Assembly: GCF_042658925.1 (NCBI RefSeq)
Contig: NZ_JBHSRF010000037.1
Location: forward strand, 18,690 to 82,689
Source of the DNA: Sphaerisporangium aureirubrum
GTDB lineage: Bacteria > Actinomycetota > Actinomycetes > Streptosporangiales > Streptosporangiaceae
Direction: 5' to 3'
Length of the DNA: 64,000 bases
In this document: piece after piece, positions 58,617 to 64,000 of the stretch
Layout: the number at the start of each line of letters is the position of its first letter
Numbering within the stretch: position 1 is the stretch's first letter
Translations under genes and position numbers: made by a program
Notes under the pieces: generated by a model
The model's input: the letters and a program-made list of their open reading frames with translations, nothing else
Database searches by the model: none
What the model was told of the DNA's origin: nothing

Positions 58617-61600
58617 ATGTCGATCGAGCTCGCGGATCCGGCAAAAGGGTTGGTGACCTTCGCCGCCGATCTGGTGCACGACCGCCCGGTGAACACCGGC
58701 GACCTCTTGGCCGCGATGGCACGCTTGGAACCACAGGCCTGGCAGCGCGCCCTGCTCCGCCTCGAGCTTAGCGACCAGCGGATTGGGAGCGTCGAGTGGA
58801 ACGCGGCGGTGCACGATCTGTCCGGGATTCGCGTCACCGCGCAGGTGGCGGAGTCCGCGCGGCTGGCCACGTTCCTGGCCGAGTGCCACGGATTCGAGGG
58901 CTGCCCGCCGGCGATCCTAGTGCTGGCAGCGGTGCTCACTCCAGGCAGCGTGGCGGGGGCGTTGGTCGTTGCGGGTGGGGTACCGCTGAAGGAAGCCGTC
59001 TCCATCATCGAGGAGGCGTTCTTCGACGGCGAACTGGAAGACCTCGACGAGGCGGTGGCTGTCTTCCACGGTGTGGAAGACGAGCCTGATTTCGCCCGCC
59101 GGGCCCGTGCGAGGCTTCTTCAGCGAGATCGCGTCATCGCCGTGATCGCTTTCGCGGTGGCCGTCGCGCTCGTCGTCTCTCCCCTCGCCCTCAAGACCGC
59201 TCTCATCTGCGCGCTCCTGACCGGGGTGAAGAGCCACAGACTATTCCTGATCGCCGTGCTTGGGGCCCTCGTCGGCGCCACGGTCGTCTCGGGGCTGGCG
59301 GCCTCGATGATTGTCGCCGGTGCCGGGCTTGTGGCGCTCGTGGCGCGCCGCGCGATCTCCGCCCCCTATGGTCGGCGCCGCGCCTTCCACGGGGGATACC
59401 TCTCCCTCCTCCCTCACCTCCAGCTCATGTTCGAGTTGGCCAGGGCGCAACGACTGCTCCGCCTGGACTATCCAGAGGACGCGATCGCTGTCCTGACTAG
59501 GCTGCTGGCCCGGGCTCCCAGGCGTGCGCTGCGCAGTCTCCGGCTCAGGGCTGCCGACGCCGCCCTCCGTGCGGGCGACTACCAGGAAGCGCTCGACCTG
59601 TGCCGTGCAGCCCACTCTGAGGGACTGCCGGAGCGGACGCGGACCCGCCTCGCTCTCATTGAAGGCTCCGCACTTGTGGAGGCAGGCAGGACCTGTGAGG
59701 CGCTGCCGATCCTCCAAGAGGCCTCGAGCCAGGCGAACGGCCTATTGCGGGCGGATGTTGGTATCCGCCTCGGTGAGGCGCTGGCGCGGACGGGAGATCC
59801 CGCCGCGGCGTTGCGCTGCTTCCACGACGCAGCCGAACGGTACCTCCGAGGGTTTCACCTCGTGGACCTGGCACGCGCACTGCGTGGGTGCGCGCAAGCG
59901 CAGCCGAGCGCCGCTGCGGACTATCGCAACGCCGCCCGGATCATCGCTCTCGACCACGCTGTCCTTTGGAAGCGGAAGATGTTCCAGACCGACATCCCCG
60001 CTAGGGCGCGAGCGGGCATCCGCCAGTACGCCCTGACCTCACTGGACACTGCTCTTGCCACCGTCGATACCGACGACGATGAGGAGTTCCTGGGCTGGGT
60101 TGGCAGCGTCGCCATGATGTTCGAGCAGCTCGGGCTGACGCTTCAGCAGGCCGAAGCTCTTGGTTGCTGCGCCCACCGCCTGGAACGCGAAGGGTCGTAC
60201 GGTAAGGCGCTGGTACGCCGACTCGCCGCTGTCGGCGCTCTGGACGAGCGGCGCTATCTGCTGCGCTCCCAGCGAGACCGGGCAGCCTGGGCGTCACGGT
60301 ACAGCACGACCGTCTCCGGCGCGCTTGCCTGCTCGATCCGCACGGCCGATCCAGTCGCCACGGCCATGATCCTGGAGGCGGCACGCGTGCAGGGCCTGCC
60401 GCGCGGTAGCTCGCTCCCGGCCAGGCAGGAGCAGCGCCCCTCGCCGCCGGAGTCTGACTCTGTCGCCCGGGCCCTGAAGGGCGAAATTCCGCTGCGCCCC
60501 CCACCACTCATCCGGGTCCGCGGCGACACTCGCTTGCTGGGACCGTATGCCGGTGAACGCCCCAGAGCCCTAGATCTGGAGCGTATGGCCGCTGTCGCAG
60601 CCGGGACGGGTGCCTGGTGGTGGGGACAGTGGTCGAGCGCCGATGACAGGAGTGTCTACTGGTCGCTAGTCCCGCCGGTGGGGGTGGTGACCGGCGGGAA
60701 GTTGGCCTGCGATCCCCAATCGGAGCTCGCCACCCTGCTGAAACGCCTGACCCGTGCCCTCCCGGTGCGGTTGGACGGTGAGGACACGCCAGGCATCGTG
60801 CGCCGTGTGACCGACGGGGAGCTCTACCATCCGCAGGCGGAGGCCGAGCTGATGGGGCGGCTCGGCCAGCTGCTGGTCCCCGAGCCCCTCCGAGCCGAGC
60901 TGCTTAGGCGGAGGAAGTCGGGGGAGGATCCGTTGCCCCTCGCGATAGCTCCGGCGGTGCGCCTGGCCCGCGTCCCCTGGGCCGCGCTGGGAGTCTTCAC
61001 CCATCAGACCCGGCTAGTCGAGGTAGCGGACATTGCCCTCGCACCCAGCGCGGCCCTGCTTGATCTGATCGGCAGGCGTGAGGCGATCCTGCCTGGGCCG
61101 ATCGGCCTGGCTGTGCTGAACCCGTCTGGGGACCTGCCGGGTGCGGGCATGCTGCGCCGCTTCCTACCCGCTTCGACCGTCTTGCTCGACGACGGTACGG
61201 CAGGCCGCCCCGCCACGAAGACTAACCTCCGGCAGGCTCTGCAGTCGCTCGACCCGGCCTCGACCGTCGTGATCGCTTGCCATCCCGCGCCCGCGAGCCC
61301 TACGGAGCCGTCATCTGGTGCATTGCTGCTGTGGCACGGCGAACGGTTGACCACGAGTGAACTCCTCACCATCGGCGAGGACCCAGCGCCGATCCGCGTC
61401 CCGAGGCGGGTGGTGGTCCTCGGATGCGAGTCCGCGGACATCTCCGGCTCCGCCCACGGGGAGTGGCTGACTCTCGGGCCAGCGTTGTTGTGGGCAGGCG
61501 CCGACGAGGCAGTGGTCACGGTCCACCCGATCCTCGACGACCGGGACGTGGAACCGGAACTCCTGCCGCATCTGGAAGCCGGGACCGGGCTGCTGGCGGC

Positions 61601-62273
61601 CCTTTCCGCCTGGCAACGGGAGTGTCTGGCCTCGTGGCGGGAGTACGGGCGCGAATACAGCCCGGCTCTGTGGGCGGGGCATGCTTTCATCGGGCGACGT
61701 CTGGTGTCCACGGGCGACCGGGATGCCTTCGCCGAGGCTCCTCCCCTGTCGATGGAGCTCCGTTATCTCCTGAGCTCGTGTCTCAAGATGGCTCGAGAGC
61801 TGCGGCAGCCTGTCGTCACCACGGGACACGTGGTCTACGAGTACTTGGGTGACGAGTTCTCCATCCTGGAGACACACGCGGTGAAGGAGGGGCTGTTTAC
61901 CTTGGGCAGCGGTGCCGTACTGAAGCTCTGCCGCAGGGAGCGCGCGGCCCGCAGCGACGTTCGGGACCCCGGCCCCAGCACGCACCTGCTCCGGCTTATC
62001 GCCACGGCCCGCCGTCGGGCCGGGGAGATGGGTGCGGAGCTGACCATGCCAGCGCACCTGATGCTCGAAATCCTCGACGGGCGATATCCCGACGGGAAGC
62101 TGCTACTACGACTGGCCATGCCGGGAGCCCGGCCGTCCTTCCGACGGGCCGTGGTGCGCAACGCCCGCGAGACACCGCACGGGAACAGGGTCTGGGCGGC
62201 AGAGGAGGGCGAGGCGCGACTGTTCAGCGAGATCGCTCGGCTCTCTCCTCAAGCCAAAGAAGCAGCACCTTGA
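58617..62273 (+). CDS. Membrane-anchored CHAT-domain protein with Clp-N-like repeats (CHAT protein 2)
   Basis: A 1218-residue protein. The N-terminal ~120 residues repeat the domain seen in CHAT protein 1 (FAADLVHDRPVNTGDLLAAMARL). Hydrophobic helices at about 173-192, 208-226 and 228-245 anchor it in the membrane. TPR-like helices (~260-600) include YPEDAIAVLTRLLARAPRRALRSLRLRA. The CHAT domain has likely catalytic H889 (VIACHPAPA) and C937 (VVLGCESADIS). Two C-terminal Clp-N-like units follow (~1044-1075 with TTGHVVYEYLG and ~1124-1164 with MPAHLMLEILDG). ATG 58617 follows AGGAGGG at 58605-58611; the ATG at 58596 was rejected. Its 3' end overlaps the convergent membrane gene by 50 bp. Confidence 0.9.
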   Translation: MSIELADPAKGLVTFAADLVHDRPVNTGDLLAAMARLEPQAWQRALLRLELSDQRIGSVEWNAAVHDLSGIRVTAQVAESARLATFLAECHGFEGCPPAILVLAAVLTPGSVAGALVVAGGVPLKEAVSIIEEAFFDGELEDLDEAVAVFHGVEDEPDFARRARARLLQRDRVIAVIAFAVAVALVVSPLALKTALICALLTGVKSHRLFLIAVLGALVGATVVSGLAASMIVAGAGLVALVARRAISAPYGRRRAFHGGYLSLLPHLQLMFELARAQRLLRLDYPEDAIAVLTRLLARAPRRALRSLRLRAADAALRAGDYQEALDLCRAAHSEGLPERTRTRLALIEGSALVEAGRTCEALPILQEASSQANGLLRADVGIRLGEALARTGDPAAALRCFHDAAERYLRGFHLVDLARALRGCAQAQPSAAADYRNAARIIALDHAVLWKRKMFQTDIPARARAGIRQYALTSLDTALATVDTDDDEEFLGWVGSVAMMFEQLGLTLQQAEALGCCAHRLEREGSYGKALVRRLAAVGALDERRYLLRSQRDRAAWASRYSTTVSGALACSIRTADPVATAMILEAARVQGLPRGSSLPARQEQRPSPPESDSVARALKGEIPLRPPPLIRVRGDTRLLGPYAGERPRALDLERMAAVAAGTGAWWWGQWSSADDRSVYWSLVPPVGVVTGGKLACDPQSELATLLKRLTRALPVRLDGEDTPGIVRRVTDGELYHPQAEAELMGRLGQLLVPEPLRAELLRRRKSGEDPLPLAIAPAVRLARVPWAALGVFTHQTRLVEVADIALAPSAALLDLIGRREAILPGPIGLAVLNPSGDLPGAGMLRRFLPASTVLLDDGTAGRPATKTNLRQALQSLDPASTVVIACHPAPASPTEPSSGALLLWHGERLTTSELLTIGEDPAPIRVPRRVVVLGCESADISGSAHGEWLTLGPALLWAGADEAVVTVHPILDDRDVEPELLPHLEAGTGLLAALSAWQRECLASWREYGREYSPALWAGHAFIGRRLVSTGDRDAFAEAPPLSMELRYLLSSCLKMARELRQPVVTTGHVVYEYLGDEFSILETHAVKEGLFTLGSGAVLKLCRRERAARSDVRDPGPSTHLLRLIATARRRAGEMGAELTMPAHLMLEILDGRYPDGKLLLRLAMPGARPSFRRAVVRNARETPHGNRVWAAEEGEARLFSEIARLSPQAKEAAP

Positions 62274-63072
62274 CGGCGTGGACGAGACACACCAGCAGAG
62301 CCGCCGCTACCAGCAGGTCGTGTGCCCAGGCCAGCCTCGGCCATAGCAGGACCAGCACCGCCCACCCGGGTAGGATCGGCACCCACCATGAGCGGCGCTG
62401 GAACAGGTGACAGACGGTGAGAAGCACCAGGAGGCCGAGCACCACCGTGCCCTCCCGGGTCAGCGCCGCTACAACCGCTGCCGAGGCGGCCAGCATCGCC
62501 GCCAGAACCTGACGGAGAGCGGTACGCCTGCGGGCGTGGTCGAGAAAGGCTGAGCCCGCTATCCACAGCACCTCACCTACAAGTCCGAGTAGCGCCACCG
62601 AGACGAGCACCCAGCGCGACGGCGACAGGGCGCCTGACGGTACGGTGGCAACGGACAGTCCGGTCAGGAGAAGGACGATCCCCAGGTGGTAGGCCAGCCG
62701 CGCCCGATCCGACCAGACTTGGCTGCGCTTCATCAGGCCACGCTGTACTCCCAGGAGCCACGCACTCGGCCTGTCTTCTTTCGCATGGTCCGGATGCCAC
62801 ATGAGCAACTCGGCGGGAGTCGTATCGTATCGGCGGGCCCAGATGCCCGCCTGGACAGCGGCGATCTGTGCCAGCCCAGCAGCGAGGAAAAATGCCAGCG
62901 CGGCATCCGGCCACCGCGAGAAAGCCTGCGTCGACGGCGGCAGGAGCAGCGCGGTCATGGTGAAGCTGGTTGCAGCCAGGAGCGGCGCGGCAAGCCCAAC
63001 GAGCGACTGGATACTGCCCGGGTAACCGGCTGGCATCGGCGGAAGCCACGTCCGGCCGTCGCCAGCATTCAC
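62224..63072 (-). CDS. Polytopic membrane protein next to the CHAT island
   Basis: A 282-residue protein with seven to eight predicted transmembrane helices and one larger loop (about residues 80-125, IWARRYDTTPAELLMWHPDHAKEDRPS). No family is recognised. GTG 63072 was chosen because it lies 8 bp after the upstream stop; ATG 63036 and a TTG at 63132 overlapping the upstream gene are alternatives. It overlaps the 3' end of CHAT protein 2 by 50 bp in convergent orientation, so the two transcripts can pair. Confidence 0.75.
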   Translation of the reverse strand: MNAGDGRTWLPPMPAGYPGSIQSLVGLAAPLLAATSFTMTALLLPPSTQAFSRWPDAALAFFLAAGLAQIAAVQAGIWARRYDTTPAELLMWHPDHAKEDRPSAWLLGVQRGLMKRSQVWSDRARLAYHLGIVLLLTGLSVATVPSGALSPSRWVLVSVALLGLVGEVLWIAGSAFLDHARRRTALRQVLAAMLAASAAVVAALTREGTVVLGLLVLLTVCHLFQRRSWWVPILPGWAVLVLLWPRLAWAHDLLVAAALLVCLVHAVKVLLLWLEERAERSR

Positions 63073-63080
63073 GGCGTCGC

Positions 63081-63491
63081 CTAACGGTTTCCGGACAGAG
63101 GACAGCTGTGGTCGTGATGGCCGTCCGGCCAACCGCAGCTCTCGCAGTAGGGCCCTGGTCCTATCGAGCCGCGGACGTTCGGGGGCGACGAAGGAGACGA
63201 GGGCTCATCGGTCGGACGAAACCGCACGTCGGCGGAGTGCAGGTCCAGGAGGGTCAGCAAGGCCTCGGGGAGGTCCGGAGCGGGAGGCGTCGGCAGTGTG
63301 AGCCTGACGACCAGGGTTGCCGTCTGGGTGGTCGTCTCGGTGGGTGTTTGGGCAGGCGGCTCGATCGACCACGAGCATAACTCGCCGCCGCGCGCCTCTA
63401 AGGCTCGCGTCACCCGCACTTTTGCGCGGGCCGTCAAACGCCGAGCTTCCTCGCCCGTGATCGGGATTTCCAGCAACCAGCCTGTGCTCAT
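63081..63491 (-). CDS. Small protein with C-terminal zinc ribbon
   Basis: A 136-residue protein. The N-terminal half (GWLLEIPITGEEARRLTARAKVRVTRALEARGGE) looks like a small alpha/beta fold; a Pro/Thr linker follows; the C-terminus YCESCGWPDGHHDHSCPLSG holds C-x2-C and H/C ligands of a zinc ribbon. Similar knuckles end proteins of bacterial conflict operons. ATG 63491 follows GGGAGG. It is co-directional with the membrane gene and probably belongs to the same module. Confidence 0.75.
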   Translation of the reverse strand: MSTGWLLEIPITGEEARRLTARAKVRVTRALEARGGELCSWSIEPPAQTPTETTTQTATLVVRLTLPTPPAPDLPEALLTLLDLHSADVRFRPTDEPSSPSSPPNVRGSIGPGPYCESCGWPDGHHDHSCPLSGNR

Positions 63492-63896
63492 GGCACCTCC
63501 CGGAGCCTTTTAGGGTAATCGTCCGGGCTCCGGCTTTCAGCGAATCAGGTCGGTCTCCAACTCCTCTCGGTGCTGTGACGGTCACGTGCGGCACCTTCCG
63601 GCCGCGTTGACTACTTGCTGCAGGCAGCGCATGCTGCTCCGCCGTCTGTGACAAACGGTGATGACGCGTCCGGCGCCATCACCGTCTCCGATGTCCTGAT
63701 GGACGAACTCCTCCGGGGGCATCGGCCGAGTCGCATTCAGCGAAGCCCCGGTGGCAGCCGCGGCGGCGGCGCACGGATCACCGTTGCGCTCGGCGAGCGA
63801 GGCGGGCTCGCGGCGGCCCGGCTCCTTCGAGCCGGTGGTCGCCGGGCAGTGCGGGGGCTCGTTGGGCGGGGCGTTCGTGAAGTCCGGGATGGAGGG
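63492..63896. other. Intergenic region without a recognisable gene
   Basis: No frame here has protein-like content; all six frames give low-complexity or broken translations. No clear repeat, terminator or RNA gene was found in this ~400-bp stretch. Confidence 0.5.
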
Positions 63897-64000
63897 TCAG
63901 GTGAAGTAGAAGTTTTGGGAGGTTTGGGTTATTTGGGTGCGGGTGGTTGGGTTGGGGACTGTGGTTTTGAAGGAGGTTATGGCGTCTGTGTAGGTGAGGG
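63897..64000 (-). CDS. C-terminal end of an unidentified gene (continues beyond window)
   Basis: On the minus strand, a frame open to the window edge ends in TGA at 63897-63899. It reads LTYTDAITSFKTTVPNP and ends QTSQNFYFT. The Thr/Gln/Asn-rich sequence and A/C-rich codons match the composition seen at the 3' ends of the acyl-CoA dehydrogenase and SDR genes. The family cannot be told from 33 residues. Confidence 0.5.
   Translation of the reverse strand, partial: LTYTDAITSFKTTVPNPTTRTQITQTSQNFYFT

Overview
The window is about 72% G+C with strong G/C third-position codon bias, GTG and TTG starts and many 4-bp start/stop overlaps. It reads as the chromosome of a filamentous actinomycete, probably in or near the Streptosporangiales; that placement is inferred from gene content, because there is no rRNA or other phylogenetic anchor. 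No tRNA, rRNA, CRISPR array or replication origin was seen.

Region by region. (1) 1-8.2 kb: the end of a CocE-type hydrolase, a small glycogen-binding-like protein, then a minus-strand family-5 (Opp/Dpp) peptide transporter operon whose last gene encodes a histone-deacetylase-fold deacetylase. (2) 8.3-14.8 kb: a leaderless oligopeptidase B gene and a divergent lysine-catabolism cluster (BKACE / kdd-kamD-kamE) with a shared candidate operator. (3) 14.8-21.6 kb: single genes, including a DUF305 lipoprotein, a secreted LVIVD-repeat protein followed by a textbook terminator, an acyl-CoA dehydrogenase, two hypotheticals, a methyltransferase and a histidine-phosphatase/GNAT fusion. (4) 21.8-25.5 kb: a membrane-anchored NB-ARC/WD40 STAND ATPase. 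(5) 25.8-33.2 kb: a seven-gene one-carbon/SAM operon (MetV-like, MetF, a large methyltransferase, core-MetE, MetK, PurU, adenosine kinase) behind a leader RNA with mutually exclusive hairpins. (6) 33.4-48.8 kb: a VOC protein that has lost metal ligands, a PucR regulator, and a divergent catabolic operon (second Opp/Dpp transporter, tandem CoA-transferase, amidohydrolase, NHL-repeat lyase-like protein, second MetE-like protein, SBP, SDR). (7) 48.9-52.2 kb: a sigma-factor/cupin/DUF6069 operon and a divergent hydrolase-like gene, bracketed by two copies of a ~100-bp direct repeat. (8) 52.5-53.0 kb: decayed transposon genes (DUF6262, IS3 family). (9) 53.3-63.5 kb: a CHAT-protease island with two ~1200-residue CHAT proteins, a small protein, two membrane proteins, a 73-residue protein and a zinc-ribbon protein. 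(10) 63.9 kb to the end: the C-terminus of an unidentified minus-strand gene.

The most interesting locus is the CHAT island. Two caspase-like proteases with matching N-terminal domains, one of them membrane-anchored, sit with small adaptor-like and membrane genes, next to transposon remnants and at visibly lower G+C. This is the layout expected of a caspase/TPR-type conflict (defence or cell-suicide) system. Together with the NB-ARC/WD40 protein, the window holds two independent predicted signalling or immunity modules. The one-carbon operon and the PucR-linked operon each encode a MetE-like zinc enzyme and may jointly handle a methylated or thiol-conjugated substrate; that link is inference.
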